Source: Enterobacillus tribolii (lineage in GTDB: Bacteria > Pseudomonadota > Gammaproteobacteria > Enterobacterales > Enterobacteriaceae). From it: a stretch of 64,000 bases of DNA. Both the position numbers and the translations under genes were made by a program. Location: contig NZ_QRAP01000009.1 in the NCBI RefSeq assembly GCF_003363015.1, positions 1 to 64,000 on the forward strand. The letters run 5' to 3'. Every line of letters begins with the position of its first letter. The stretch's first letter is position 1. Below, piece by piece: positions 55,183 through 64,000 of this stretch. The notes beneath the pieces were generated by a model that did no database searches, was not told the origin of the DNA, and saw nothing but the letters and a program-made list of their open reading frames with translations.

Positions 55183-56118
55183 TTAAAAATTCAGTTCAGC
55201 GTTTAAAACCATCGCCAGCAGCGCCTGGCGGGCGAAAATACCGTTGCCGGCCTGCTGGAAATACCAGGCGTACGGCGTTTTATCCACGTCAGTGGTGATC
55301 TCGTCGATGCGCGGCAGCGGATGCAGCACCTTCATGTTGTCTCTGGCCCCTTCCAGGCTGGCGGAGCGCAGCACGAACTGCGCTTTCACGTTGGCATACT
55401 CCGACGGATCGAGGCGCTCTTTCTGCACGCGGGTCATGTAGAGAATATCCAGTTCCGGCATCACTTCTTCCATCGTGGCGTGCAGGCTGTACTCAATGCC
55501 TTTCTCTTCCAGAATGCTCAGGATGTAGGCCGGCATCGCCAGCGCGTCCGGGGCGATGAAGTAGAAGCGGTTGCCTTCGAATTTCGCCAGCGCCTGGGTG
55601 AGGGAGTGAACCGTGCGCCCGTATTTCAGGTCGCCGACCATGGCGATGTTGATATTGTTCAGCCGCCCCTGGGTTTCACGGATGGTGAACAGATCCAGCA
55701 GAGTCTGGGTCGGATGCTGGTTGGAACCGTCGCCGGCGTTCAGAACCGGAATACCGCCGCTGTATTCGGTCGCCAGGCGCGCCGCGCCTTCCTGCGGGTG
55801 ACGCATCACGATGGCGTCAACGTAGGTGCTGATCACCGAAATCGTGTCGGACAGCGACTCCCCTTTCTTGCCCAGCGAGGTGTTGCTGCTGTCGGAAAAA
55901 CCGACCACCGACGCCCCGAGGCGGTGCATAGAGGTTTCAAATGACAGACGGGTACGCGTCGACGCTTCAAAGAACAGGCTGGCAATGACCGTGTTTTTAA
56001 GCAGTTCCGGCTGCGGTTTCGCTTTCAGGCGGGCCGCGGTGTCCAGCACCAGCTCCAGTTCCTCACGGTCCAGATCGTTGATTGAGATGATATGTTTCTT
56101 ATACAGCGGATTAGCCAT
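55183..56118 (-). CDS. pyrB: Aspartate carbamoyltransferase catalytic chain
   Basis: The 311-residue protein has the carbamoyl-phosphate motif STRTR (residues 53-57) and the active-site loop [12 protein letters not shown], as in E. coli PyrB. It makes N-carbamoyl-aspartate, the first committed step of pyrimidine synthesis. It is preceded by the pyrL leader and attenuator. GAGAGG lies before the ATG. Confidence 0.98.
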   Translation of the reverse strand: MANPLYKKHIISINDLDREELELVLDTAARLKAKPQPELLKNTVIASLFFEASTRTRLSFETSMHRLGASVVGFSDSSNTSLGKKGESLSDTISVISTYVDAIVMRHPQEGAARLATEYSGGIPVLNAGDGSNQHPTQTLLDLFTIRETQGRLNNINIAMVGDLKYGRTVHSLTQALAKFEGNRFYFIAPDALAMPAYILSILEEKGIEYSLHATMEEVMPELDILYMTRVQKERLDPSEYANVKAQFVLRSASLEGARDNMKVLHPLPRIDEITTDVDKTPYAWYFQQAGNGIFARQALLAMVLNAELNF

Positions 56119-56195
56119 CGTTCCTCTCCTGTTCGCGTCTCATACCCGATTAATAGTGATGATTATTTTTTGTACTCCCCAATCGCCGGACAAAA

Positions 56196-56220
56196 AAAAG
56201 CCCCTCAATGAGGGGCTTTT
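56196..56220 (-). terminator. pyrBI attenuator
   Basis: On the minus strand AAAAGCCCCTC and GAGGGGCTTTT form a perfect 11-bp stem with a 3-nt loop, followed by a run of eight U. The pyrL stop codon lies inside the hairpin, so a ribosome translating pyrL close behind RNA polymerase would block it. This is the UTP-sensed attenuator of pyrBI. Confidence 0.93.
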
Positions 56221-56330
56221 AGCGATCGGTTAAGCAACGGAAGGAAAAACGGCTGCTGGCTGCCTTCTTCTGGCAGCGCTTGCGGTCGGAATGCGACCAA
56301 AGCTTGTGCTGTAGCAATCACGTTTTTCAT
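56205..56330 (-). CDS. pyrL: pyrBI leader peptide PyrL
   Basis: This 41-codon frame starts at the ATG at 56330 (MKNVIATAQALVAFRP) and contains a PFFLPLL run encoded by U-rich codons just before the attenuator. It ends in the attenuator hairpin (stop 56205-56207). CGGGAG is the ribosome site. The U-rich stretch makes RNA polymerase pause when UTP is low, coupling translation to read-through into pyrB. Confidence 0.88.
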   Translation of the reverse strand: MKNVIATAQALVAFRPQALPEEGSQQPFFLPLLNRSLKAPH

Positions 56331-56355
56331 GCAGTCTCCCGGCAAATTGTCCGGC

Positions 56356-56383
56356 ATTATACTCAGCAAAATTCGCGCCGCAA
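56356..56383 (-). promoter_or_regulatory. pyrLBI promoter with UTP-sensitive initial sequence
   Basis: On the minus strand TTGCGG (56383-56378) and TATAAT (56361-56356) are separated by 16 bp. The predicted start at 56348 gives an initial transcript AATTTG, the same as in E. coli pyrBI, where UTP-dependent slippage in the T-run limits expression. Confidence 0.8.
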
Positions 56384-56441
56384 GCGGAAATTAACACTTT
56401 TTTGTCGTGGGCAATCGTTTTCTTTGCGGAAAACGCCGGAA

Positions 56442-58400
56442 TCAGTCCACCAGCGCCCTTTGGTATTTATCCAGCATCATTGCCAGCCGTTTCACCGGAA
56501 TCGTCACGGTATAAGGCGCTTCATACTGCACCAGTTTCTGTTGATAGATTTCCAGTTCTTCCAGCAAACGATCGAAATACACCCGCCGCCGGTTGTCGCT
56601 GCGGGTGGTAATGATCCGGTTCGCCGTGGCGCGGATCTGTTTGTGGAAATCCGACAGATCCTGATTCTCCGGGATCGGCGCGTTACGCAGCCGCTGGTGC
56701 GCGATGATCAGCGTCAGCGCCAGCCGGTATTTGGCAATGTCGTTCGGAAACATATTCAGCAATTGGAACAGTTGCTGATACAACGCTGGCAGGTGGTTTT
56801 CGTTACGCCGCGCCTGGTTGGTCGTCAGGGCCGATACCGCGCTGTAAACAAAGCGGTTGAGGAGCGTACGCCCGGTGCGGGCTTTTGAACGATCGCGGAT
56901 CAGGAACAGAACGATCATCGCCACGAAGCAGCCGATGATCTGCCCCAGGGCGTTATCGATAAAATACGTCACCGAGAAGTTCATCGGGTTACTCAGCATC
57001 AGCACATTGATGGTGGACGCCAGCGTCCCGAGCGAGCCCAGACGCCGTTTCTGCACCTCAATGCCGATAAAGAACGCCAGCACGCCCAGGCTGATGCACA
57101 GCAGCAGCATACTCTGCTGCGTCGAGGGAATAATCAGCATGTAGTAAAGCGCACCGAGCGGCAGCGCCACCGCCGTTCCCATCAGGAAGTCGATGGAGGT
57201 CATACGCGGGTTCGGCGTACGCATCGCCAGCGACGTCACCACGGCGATCATCACCATAAAGCCGCTGCCGGATGTCCAGCCGGTCCACAGCCAGAACAGG
57301 GCGCCGATCGAGGTCGCAGCCCAGGTACGCAGGCCGTTAATCATAGCGTGGTGCCCTTCGGCGGAAGAGGACTTGATGATGATCTCCTCTTCCAGCACGC
57401 CTTCCTCAACGCTGTTGATGCTGCCGTTGGTGTGTACCCCTTTCGCCAGCAGCAGGTAACGGGTGGCTGCGCCAACCCAGCTGCTGATGGTCAGCGGAAT
57501 ATCCGCACTGTTGGTCACCGCGATAAGCTGGCGCAGGTGCTTCATGCGTTTATGCACGTCCTGCAGGGTTTCAACCGGCATCAGAACCAGTTCCTGGATC
57601 TCGCTCTTAATCCGCGCCGGATCCTGGTTGGTGATGAAGAAGGTTTCGCACGCCTGGGTAATCATGGTCAGCGACAGTGTATTCATTGCCCTCAGGCGGC
57701 GGTTACAGCGCGCCCAGCGCGAAGACTCCAGCGCCAGGTTGCTGCGCATCCCGTTCAGCGTGTTGGTGTCCCTGACCAGGGCGTTCCAGGCTTTGTCAAC
57801 CACCTCGCGGCTTTCTCCCCGGATGCAGAGCTGCAACAGCTGAAACTGCTCCACCATCAGGGTGCTGACCTGGCGGTCAATGTCGCTTTTTATCGAACGG
57901 GGAGAGAAAAGAATATCGGCCAGTATCGCGCACATGATGCCCAGCACGATCTCGCTGCAGCGTTCTACCGCGAACTGCGGCGCCAGCATGGGGTCGGTAT
58001 AGCTGGTCACCACCAGAATCAGCGCGGTATAGCCCGACAACCCCAGCGCATACGAGTTTTCCACCCGCACCAGCGACGAGAGCCAGGTACAAACGCCGGC
58101 CCAGGCGCAGCACAGCAGCAGCATGACCAGCGGCGCACGCACGAACAGCACCATAATGAGCAGCCCGGCGACGGTACCGAGGAAGGTACCGATAATACGC
58201 AGCCAGCCACGATAGCGGATCGCGCCGGCAAAAGGCTCGCCGCCGGCGGCAAACGCCGGACCGGCAGCGACGATGGCCGCCGTCAGCACCGACCAGCGCG
58301 GCGTTTGCAGTTGCAGGTGAAAGCCCAGGAATAACGCCAGCACGATGGCAAACGTCAGCTTGCAGGCGAAGCGCAGGCGTAAAAACAGCGCACCGTTCAT
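56442..58400 (-). CDS. aaeB: p-Hydroxybenzoic acid efflux pump subunit AaeB
   Basis: The 652-residue protein is close to E. coli AaeB (655) and has the FUSC/AaeB family architecture of two sets of transmembrane helices (~residues 10-175 and 360-515) around cytosolic regions. With the fusion protein AaeA it exports aromatic carboxylic acids. It follows aaeA by 12 bp as the last gene of aaeXAB. Confidence 0.95.
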   Translation of the reverse strand: MNGALFLRLRFACKLTFAIVLALFLGFHLQLQTPRWSVLTAAIVAAGPAFAAGGEPFAGAIRYRGWLRIIGTFLGTVAGLLIMVLFVRAPLVMLLLCCAWAGVCTWLSSLVRVENSYALGLSGYTALILVVTSYTDPMLAPQFAVERCSEIVLGIMCAILADILFSPRSIKSDIDRQVSTLMVEQFQLLQLCIRGESREVVDKAWNALVRDTNTLNGMRSNLALESSRWARCNRRLRAMNTLSLTMITQACETFFITNQDPARIKSEIQELVLMPVETLQDVHKRMKHLRQLIAVTNSADIPLTISSWVGAATRYLLLAKGVHTNGSINSVEEGVLEEEIIIKSSSAEGHHAMINGLRTWAATSIGALFWLWTGWTSGSGFMVMIAVVTSLAMRTPNPRMTSIDFLMGTAVALPLGALYYMLIIPSTQQSMLLLCISLGVLAFFIGIEVQKRRLGSLGTLASTINVLMLSNPMNFSVTYFIDNALGQIIGCFVAMIVLFLIRDRSKARTGRTLLNRFVYSAVSALTTNQARRNENHLPALYQQLFQLLNMFPNDIAKYRLALTLIIAHQRLRNAPIPENQDLSDFHKQIRATANRIITTRSDNRRRVYFDRLLEELEIYQQKLVQYEAPYTVTIPVKRLAMMLDKYQRALVD

Positions 58401-58412
58401 TGCCAGCCCCGC

Positions 58413-59348
58413 TTAGCCGAATTCACGCAGACGGTGCAACAACATCACCACCGGAGAAGAGGACTTACGCTGCGCGCCTTTTTGATTCGTTACCACCACG
58501 GTCGCCGTGGTGCCGGCCGGGTACGGGTTTTCCTGATCTTTCTCGTCGAGCAGAATTTTTACCGGCACGCGCTGCGCCAGGCGCACCCATTCCAGGTTGG
58601 AATCCACCGTGGCAAGCCCTTTACTGTCGGGCGTCGAGCTGGAGTTATGCACGCCGGCGGAAACGCTGTCGACGGTGCCATACAGAATGCGGTTGCTGCC
58701 CAGCGGCGTGATTTCCACCCGGTCGCCCTTCTGGATGCTGTCCAGCTTGGTTTCTTCCATATAGGCCAGGATGTAGAAGGAGTCTTTTTTCACCAGCGCC
58801 ACGGCCGTCGAGCCGCGGTTAATAAACTCGCCGGCATGCACGTTCAGGTTGGTGACCCAGCCGTCCGCCGGTGCTTTCACCACGGTGCGTTCTAAATCGA
58901 GCTTCGCCAGATCGCGCGTGGCGATGGCCTTCGCCAGCTGCTGGCGTACCGTCGCCAGCACGTTGCCGGACTGGTCGATCTCTTCCTGCGACATGGCCTG
59001 CACGCCGAGGCGCACGCGACGCCCCGCTTCACGGGCTTTTTCCGCCACCAGCACCTGATAATAGCTGACGTCGGCTTCGGCCTGATTCAGCGCCTCTTTA
59101 TAGCGGGGCTGATCGATAATCATCAGCACCTGCCCCTTTTTGACGAATTGGTTATCCTGAACGGGAACCTCGGACAACAACCCGCTGACGTCGGGCGCAA
59201 TCGCCACTACGTCAGCCGTAAATTTAGCGTCGCGGGTCCAGGGAGACTCGGTGTAAAACGCCCAGGCCCTGAAGATCGCGATGGCCGCCAGTATCACGAT
59301 GACAACCGTCACCGCGATCCGGCTTGTTCTTATCATTAACTGATTCAC
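58413..59348 (-). CDS. aaeA: p-Hydroxybenzoic acid efflux pump subunit AaeA
   Basis: The 311-residue HlyD-type membrane fusion protein has an N-terminal transmembrane segment ([18 protein letters not shown]), a split lipoyl domain ([20 protein letters not shown] ... [14 protein letters not shown]) and a coiled coil between them. The GTG at 59348 is the likely start: TGAGG lies five bases upstream and the N-terminus then aligns with the 310-residue E. coli protein. An in-frame TTG at 59363 lacks support. Confidence 0.94.
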   Translation of the reverse strand: MNQLMIRTSRIAVTVVIVILAAIAIFRAWAFYTESPWTRDAKFTADVVAIAPDVSGLLSEVPVQDNQFVKKGQVLMIIDQPRYKEALNQAEADVSYYQVLVAEKAREAGRRVRLGVQAMSQEEIDQSGNVLATVRQQLAKAIATRDLAKLDLERTVVKAPADGWVTNLNVHAGEFINRGSTAVALVKKDSFYILAYMEETKLDSIQKGDRVEITPLGSNRILYGTVDSVSAGVHNSSSTPDSKGLATVDSNLEWVRLAQRVPVKILLDEKDQENPYPAGTTATVVVTNQKGAQRKSSSPVVMLLHRLREFG

Positions 59349-59355
59349 TGTGACC

Positions 59356-59559
59356 TCAGACAAATAAGCAGGTAATCAAATAGAACAAACAACAATACAG
59401 CGCGGTGTTGAACAACGCAGGGTGCCAAACGAAATCATAGATTCCGGTTGGTTGCAGCACACGCTGAAATACGAGAAACAGAAGTAAGGCCACTAAAAGC
59501 TCAAAGAAGACGGGCGGGAATGACAGTCCGAAGATAACCATCACCGGTAACAACCCCAT
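59356..59559 (-). CDS. aaeX: AaeX small membrane protein
   Basis: This 67-residue protein, the same length as in E. coli, starts [20 protein letters not shown] and ends [20 protein letters not shown]. It has two membrane segments. It is the first gene of aaeXAB; its precise role is unknown. The frame can be extended to 59715, but the extra 52 codons are not conserved. Confidence 0.93.
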   Translation of the reverse strand: MGLLPVMVIFGLSFPPVFFELLVALLLFLVFQRVLQPTGIYDFVWHPALFNTALYCCLFYLITCLFV

Positions 59560-59988
59560 ATCTCCCCCTACAATGTGCGATAAATAAAAACGTGCGATGT
59601 GTGGTAATGCGCTCCGTCGGGCCGCCGGCGCCGGGACGAATGGCCGGGCGCCGGACGTCACGCACATCTTCTCCGCCAACGCGCCGTTCACCTCTTTTAC
59701 CAGCAGGTTGTTCACGGGGATGGGGATGAAAGAATCTTTCGGGGATGTGTTGCCACAAAGTCCGGGATGAGATGTACGTCGCGCAGTTTGCGTCTAAACC
59801 CAACTTTAGTTCATTGTGGGCTATATTAGCGCAATAATTATCACCCCGTACAGGATATGTGACCTAAATCACTTTTCACTTCAACTTAACAATCCGCTGC
59901 GTTTCGCCTATTCTTAAGAAGGCGCTATCGTCCTAACTCCGCGGCCTGATGGCCGATTCTTGCGATTGACATTTAGGCAGAATAAATA
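59560..59988. promoter_or_regulatory. Divergent aaeXAB / aaeR regulatory region
   Basis: The 429-bp region lies between the divergent aaeX and aaeR, where the LysR-type AaeR is expected to bind. The half nearer aaeX (up to ~59750) is GC-rich; the part at 59800-59900 is AT-rich and includes gtgggctatattagcgcaat. The exact operator was not identified. Confidence 0.5.
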
Positions 59989-60900
59989 ATGGAACGACTC
60001 AAACGTATGGCCGTTTTTGCCAAAGTGGTGGAATGCACCTCTTTTACCCGCGCGGCAAACCTGCTGGAAATGAGCGTCTCATCCATCAGTCAGACCATCT
60101 CCAAACTGGAGTCGGAGCTGAACGTCAAGCTGCTCAACCGCAGCACGCGCAGTATCGGCCTGACCGAAGCCGGGCGGATTTACTACCAGGGATGCCGCCG
60201 TATGTTGCAGGAGGCGCAGGAGGTGCACGAACAACTGTACGCCTTCAACAACACCCCGACCGGTACGCTGCGCATCGGCAGTTCTTCCACCATGGCGCAG
60301 AACGTACTGGCGAATATCACGGCGGAAATGCTGAAAGAATACCCCGGCCTGACCGTCGATTTGATCACCGGTATTCCCGCGCCGGACCTGATCGCCGACG
60401 GGTTGGACATCGTGGTGCGCGTGGGCGATTTGCAGGATTCCAGCCTGTTCTCCCGCCGCCTGGGATCTATGCCGATGGTGGTTTGCGCCTCGCGCGGTTA
60501 TCTGGCGGCTAACGGTACGCCGGAAAAGCCGGCGGATATGGTCAACTTCTCCTGGCTGGAGTACAGCGTGCGCCCGGACAGGGATTTTGAGCTGATTTCA
60601 CCAGAAGGCATCACCACCCGGGTGACGCCGCACGGGCGCTTCGCCACCAATGATTCGCAGACGATCATCCGCTGGCTGAAAGCCGGCGTGGGGATCGCCT
60701 ACGTGCCGCTGATGTGGGTTATCGAAGAGATTAATAGCGGTGAGATGGAAATTTTGTTCCGGCGCTATCACTCGGATCCGCGGCCGGTGTATGCCCTGTA
60801 TACCGAGAAGGACAAGCTGCCGCTGAAGGTGGAAGTGTGTATGAACTATTTAACGACGTATTTTACGCGGGTTGCGCAGATTTATCAGGAGCACCGATAA
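59989..60900 (+). CDS. aaeR: LysR-type activator AaeR
   Basis: The 303-residue LysR protein has the HTH at residues ~17-45 (SFTRAANLLEMSVSSISQTI) and a periplasmic-binding-like effector domain (LRIGSSSTMAQNVL). It stands divergent from aaeXAB, as in E. coli, and is expected to activate that operon in response to aromatic carboxylic acids. Confidence 0.93.
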   Translation: MERLKRMAVFAKVVECTSFTRAANLLEMSVSSISQTISKLESELNVKLLNRSTRSIGLTEAGRIYYQGCRRMLQEAQEVHEQLYAFNNTPTGTLRIGSSSTMAQNVLANITAEMLKEYPGLTVDLITGIPAPDLIADGLDIVVRVGDLQDSSLFSRRLGSMPMVVCASRGYLAANGTPEKPADMVNFSWLEYSVRPDRDFELISPEGITTRVTPHGRFATNDSQTIIRWLKAGVGIAYVPLMWVIEEINSGEMEILFRRYHSDPRPVYALYTEKDKLPLKVEVCMNYLTTYFTRVAQIYQEHR

Positions 60901-60909
60901 CGCGATCAA

Positions 60910-60940
60910 AACGCCCCCGCAGGATCGCTGCGGGGGCGTT
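60910..60940. terminator. Bidirectional terminator between aaeR and tldD
   Basis: AACGCCCCCGCAG and CTGCGGGGGCGTT form a perfect 13-bp stem with a 5-nt loop. It lies 9 bp after aaeR and 10 bp after tldD, which converge. Confidence 0.85.
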
Positions 60941-60949
60941 ATCGTCTTA

Positions 60950-62395
60950 TCAGGCAGTACCGCCGACGGTCATGCTGTCGAGCTTCAGCGTCGGCTGGCC
61001 CACGCCGACCGGCACGCTTTGCCCTTCTTTACCGCATACGCCGACGCCCTTATCCAGGGACAAATCATTGCCGACCATGGAGATCTGCTGCATCGCTTCA
61101 ATGCCGGAGCCGACCAGCGTCGCGCCTTTTACCGGGCTGGTAACGCGGCCGTTTTCGATCAAATACGCTTCCGACGTCGAGAAGACGAATTTGCCCGAGG
61201 TAATGTCAACCTGGCCGCCGGCAAAGTTCGGCGCATAGAGGCCGTATTCAACGCTGCTGATGATATCCTGCGGCGTTGACTGCCCGGCCAGCATGTAGGT
61301 GTTGGTCATGCGCGGCATCGGCAGGTGCGCGTAGGACTCGCGGCGGCCGTTGCCAGTCGGCGCCATGCCCATCAGGCGGGCGTTCAGCTTGTCCTGCATG
61401 TAGCCGGTAAGAATGCCGTTCTCAATCAGAACGTTGTATTGCCCCGGCACACCCTCGTCGTCAATCGCCAGCGAACCGCGGCGACCGCTGATTGTGCCGT
61501 CATCCACCACCGTACACAGCGGCGAAGCAACCAGTTTCCCCATCTGGCCGCTGAACACCGAGGTGCCGCGGCGGTTGAAGTCGCCTTCCAGCCCGTGGCC
61601 CACCGCTTCATGCAACAGCACGCCCGGCCAGCCCGCGCCCAGCACCACCGGCATGCTTCCCGCCGGCGCCGCCACGGCGGAAAGGTTCACCAGCGCCATG
61701 CGCACGGCTTCTTTCGCGAACGCTTCCGCACGGATTGCGCCGTCCGCGGTTTCAAGGAAGTAATCGTAACCGAAACGCCCGCCGCCGCCGGAAGAACCGC
61801 GTTCACGGCGCCCGTCCTCTTCTACCAGCACGCTGACGGAAAGGCGCACCAGCGGGCGGATGTCCGCCGCCAGCGTGCCGTCGGTCGCGGCCACCAGAAC
61901 CTGCTCGTAGACGCCGGTAATGCTGGCGCTGACCTCCTGCACGCGCGGATCGGCGGCGCGCGCCACGTCATCCACCCGGTGCAGCAGGGCGATTTTTTCT
62001 TCCCGGCTCAGGCTTTGCAGCGGATCGCGCGCCATATACAGCGCCGGATGCGTGATTTCGCCCAGCGTACGCGTCTTGCCGTCGCCCTGCTCACGGACAA
62101 TGCTGCGCGCCGCGGCGGCGCTTTGTTGCAGCGCGTTGAGCGTGATCTGGTCCGCGTAGGCGAAACCGGTCTTTTCACCGCTGACGGCGCGTACGCCGAC
62201 ACCCTGATCGATATGGTAAGAACCGTCTTTGATGATGCGGTCTTCAATCACCCAGGACTCATGGAAGCTGGACTGGAAATAAAGATCGGCATAGTCAATC
62301 CTGCGCTCCGCCAACGCGCCTAATACAGAAAACAGATCCTGATGACTCAGTTTATTGGCGGTTAGTAACTGCTCACTGACCAGGGTCAGACTCAT
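60950..62395 (-). CDS. tldD: Metalloprotease TldD
   Basis: The 481-residue protein matches E. coli TldD (481). The zinc motif HExxxH is present ([14 protein letters not shown]). With TldE/PmbA it degrades unfolded peptides and matures microcins; the CcdA antidote is another known target. It lies 6 bp downstream of the nitrilase-family gene in the yhdP-nit-tldD operon. Confidence 0.96.
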   Translation of the reverse strand: MSLTLVSEQLLTANKLSHQDLFSVLGALAERRIDYADLYFQSSFHESWVIEDRIIKDGSYHIDQGVGVRAVSGEKTGFAYADQITLNALQQSAAAARSIVREQGDGKTRTLGEITHPALYMARDPLQSLSREEKIALLHRVDDVARAADPRVQEVSASITGVYEQVLVAATDGTLAADIRPLVRLSVSVLVEEDGRRERGSSGGGGRFGYDYFLETADGAIRAEAFAKEAVRMALVNLSAVAAPAGSMPVVLGAGWPGVLLHEAVGHGLEGDFNRRGTSVFSGQMGKLVASPLCTVVDDGTISGRRGSLAIDDEGVPGQYNVLIENGILTGYMQDKLNARLMGMAPTGNGRRESYAHLPMPRMTNTYMLAGQSTPQDIISSVEYGLYAPNFAGGQVDITSGKFVFSTSEAYLIENGRVTSPVKGATLVGSGIEAMQQISMVGNDLSLDKGVGVCGKEGQSVPVGVGQPTLKLDSMTVGGTA

Positions 62396-62401
62396 AACGG
62401 T

Positions 62402-63244
62402 TTACTCCCGATGTAGATTAACCAGCGTGGGCTGGAATCGATTATGCTGCGCCACCGGCATCTGGCTGCGCAGTTGCTCCAGGGTGTGCACGTTAACTTT
62501 TACTTTGCTTGCCATGACTGCGTCGGCGTTCTGCTCCAACACGTTGCCCCAGCCGTCAATCGCCATCGTATGGCCCCAGGTGCGGCGCGTGGCGCCATGA
62601 CGCCCGACCTGCGCGGGCGCCAGAATGTAACACTGGTTTTCGATCGCCCTGGCGCGCAGCAGGATTTCCCAGTGCGCCTCGCCGGTTACGCGGGTAAACG
62701 CCGCCGGTACGGAGATGATCTCCGCGCCCCTGGCGCGCAGCGCCTGATACAAACCGGGGAAACGCAGGTCGTAGCAAACCGTCATGCCCAGCCGCCCTAC
62801 CGGGGTATCCACCACCGTCAGGTGCTCGCCGTGCTGGTAAGTATTGGATTCGTTGTAGTGGCCATGGCTGTCGTTGATATCAACGTCGAACATATGCAGT
62901 TTATCATAACGGGCGCGCAGCTCTCCCTGGTCGTCGAACAGCAGGCTGCTGGTGGTGATGCGCGACGCATCCTCGCGGCTGATCAGTGGCATGGAGCCAA
63001 TCAGCAACCACACGCCGTAGCGGCGCGCCATGTCGCGCACTGCGGCCTGAAGCGGCCCATCACCCTCTTTCTCCGCCTGTTGACGGTACGCCTCCGCGTC
63101 GGCGAACAGCAGCGCATTCTCCGGCGTCATCACCAGCCTGATATTATTGTTGAGTTGTTTAATCTGCTGTTCTATTTGCGCCAGATTAGAGCGGACGTTA
63201 TCCCCGCTGCACAGTTGTAATAATGCGACGTTGGCATTTCTCAT
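62402..63244 (-). CDS. Nitrilase-family carbon-nitrogen hydrolase, probable deaminated glutathione amidase
   Basis: The 280-residue protein has the catalytic triad of the nitrilase superfamily: Glu42 (TPENAL), Lys115 (YDKLHMFDVD) and Cys157 (VCYDLRFPG). The DKLHMFDVD motif is typical of Nit1-type enzymes that remove deaminated glutathione, a side product of transaminases. The start overlaps the yhdP stop by 4 bp (ATGA), so it is coupled to yhdP. The gene is common between yhdP and tldD in several Enterobacterales. Confidence 0.88.
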   Translation of the reverse strand: MRNANVALLQLCSGDNVRSNLAQIEQQIKQLNNNIRLVMTPENALLFADAEAYRQQAEKEGDGPLQAAVRDMARRYGVWLLIGSMPLISREDASRITTSSLLFDDQGELRARYDKLHMFDVDINDSHGHYNESNTYQHGEHLTVVDTPVGRLGMTVCYDLRFPGLYQALRARGAEIISVPAAFTRVTGEAHWEILLRARAIENQCYILAPAQVGRHGATRRTWGHTMAIDGWGNVLEQNADAVMASKVKVNVHTLEQLRSQMPVAQHNRFQPTLVNLHRE

Positions 63245-64000
63245 CGTGCCTTCTCCTCTTTCGGCTGGCGTAATACTTCGTTAATGACCGGATGTTCCAG
63301 ACTGCCGGTTATGTTGTAGCGTATCAGAGAAATCTTGTTCCACAATGGGGCCAGGACTTTAGACGCGGCAAAAACCGCGGCCCCGACCACCGGATTGATG
63401 GCAAACGCCGTCGCAACGCCGACCGTCGCGGAAATCTCCGGCGCGACCACCGCTTCCATATTGATTTTGCGCTGCACCAAATCTATCTGGCCGTTCATGG
63501 CGATATCCGCAGCCAGCCCGTCCACCAGCATGTCGCGGGTGGTCAGCACGCCGCGGTCAATCTTCGCCGTGCCGCGGATGCCGTCAAAGGGGAAACCGCT
63601 GCTGAAGGTGTCGCTGAAATCAAGCTGCAGCTTACGCAGCAAGGCATCGAAGCTGACCAGGCGCAACAGCTGGCCCGCACGGCCGCCGCCGGCATCGGCG
63701 ATTTCGCCTTTACCCAGCTTGCTGTTCAGATTGCCGTTCAGGGTGTCCACCTTCGGCTGCCAGGGCGCGCCCTGCCATTGCAGGTCGAAATCCAGACTGA
63801 AAGGCGCGTCTTTGAGCGGCGTGGAGATACCGAAATAGTTGGTGCTGTTGCTGATGTTGGCGCCGCTGAGCTTCCCACGCAGCGCAGTACTCTCTTCAGC
63901 ACCGGTTTGCGCCCAGTTGCCGGAAAGCGTCAGGCGGGTGCTGCCGGTGTCGATCAGGCCGTTTTCCAGTTGCAGGTTATTCCCCTGCGGCTTCAGGTCC
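63241..64000 (-). CDS. yhdP: YhdP, AsmA-like envelope protein, C-terminal part (5' end outside window)
   Basis: The frame is open to the right window edge, so the last ~252 residues of a ~1270-residue protein are seen. The sequence fits the AsmA-like repeat end of YhdP: GKLSGANISNSTNYFG, FDALLRKLQLDFSDTFSSGF and a C-terminal NPVVGAAVFAASKVLAPLWN amphipathic region. YhdP is one of the bridge-like proteins that move phospholipids to the outer membrane. A GTG at 63750 could be mistaken for a start but upstream codons continue in frame. Confidence 0.92.
   Translation of the reverse strand, partial: DLKPQGNNLQLENGLIDTGSTRLTLSGNWAQTGAEESTALRGKLSGANISNSTNYFGISTPLKDAPFSLDFDLQWQGAPWQPKVDTLNGNLNSKLGKGEIADAGGGRAGQLLRLVSFDALLRKLQLDFSDTFSSGFPFDGIRGTAKIDRGVLTTRDMLVDGLAADIAMNGQIDLVQRKINMEAVVAPEISATVGVATAFAINPVVGAAVFAASKVLAPLWNKISLIRYNITGSLEHPVINEVLRQPKEEKAR

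Noticed and set aside
63241-63750. A separate 169-residue gene starting at 63750
   Set aside because: The codons upstream of the GTG continue in frame to the window edge and encode typical YhdP sequence, so this is the end of yhdP rather than a small gene.

Overview
The window is chromosomal DNA of a GC-rich enterobacterium. Gene blocks in Escherichia-like order (lptG-lptF / pepA-holC-valS, yjgN / yjgM, rraB / argF, and tabA, treC-treB, ridA, pyrI-pyrB-pyrL, aaeB-aaeA-aaeX / aaeR, tldD, yhdP) place it in Enterobacterales. The direct neighbourhood of the aae/tldD/yhdP block and the pyrBI block, two loci far apart in E. coli, fits Yersiniaceae (Serratia or a relative). That genus-level guess is inference; no rRNA or tRNA gene was seen.

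Layout. (1) 1-3474: the 5' part of a large BapA-type Ig-repeat adhesin and a LuxR-type regulator upstream of it, both leftward, with long AT-rich spacers. (2) 4358-17377: a leftward 14-gene catabolic operon. It encodes a three-component Rieske oxygenase, a diol-dehydrogenase-type SDR, an extradiol dioxygenase, an alpha/beta hydrolase, a cupin, an aldehyde dehydrogenase, a ThDP enzyme, an aspartate-dehydrogenase-like protein, an atypical SDR, an MFS transporter, an internal IclR regulator and a small recombinase-like HTH protein. A strong sigma70 promoter and a perfect 16-bp palindrome precede it. The substrate is unknown, but an aromatic or heteroaromatic compound is likely. (3) 17566-21437: a secreted protein, a DUF1287 protein, and an AT-rich islet holding a pesticin-type lysozyme with an LprI-like inhibitor, an hcp (type VI secretion) relic, a CbrC-family gene, an IS3-family remnant and a truncated gene. 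(4) 21784-27646: an MdfA-type efflux pump, a secreted repeat protein overlapping a DUF3142 protein, a GNAT acetyltransferase and a P-loop protein. (5) 27665-42604: core genes lptGF, pepA, holC, valS, yjgN, yjgM, rraB and argF. A foreign-looking toxin-tail and beta-propeller islet sits just after the valS terminator. (6) 42860-50203: an oxamate/oxalurate locus with carbamate kinase, MFS transporter, AllF, AllG, AllH and AllS, but no allantoin genes nearby. (7) 50205-64000: tabA with a 23-bp perfect inverted repeat, treC-treB without an adjacent treR, ridA, pyrLBI with its attenuator, aaeXAB/aaeR, tldD, a nitrilase-family amidase and the 3' part of yhdP.

The parts most worth following up are the catabolic operon with its recombinase-like small protein and its SDR lacking the catalytic tetrad, the lysozyme/inhibitor pair next to an hcp relic, the islet after valS, and the stand-alone oxamate carbamoyltransferase locus with its own transporter.
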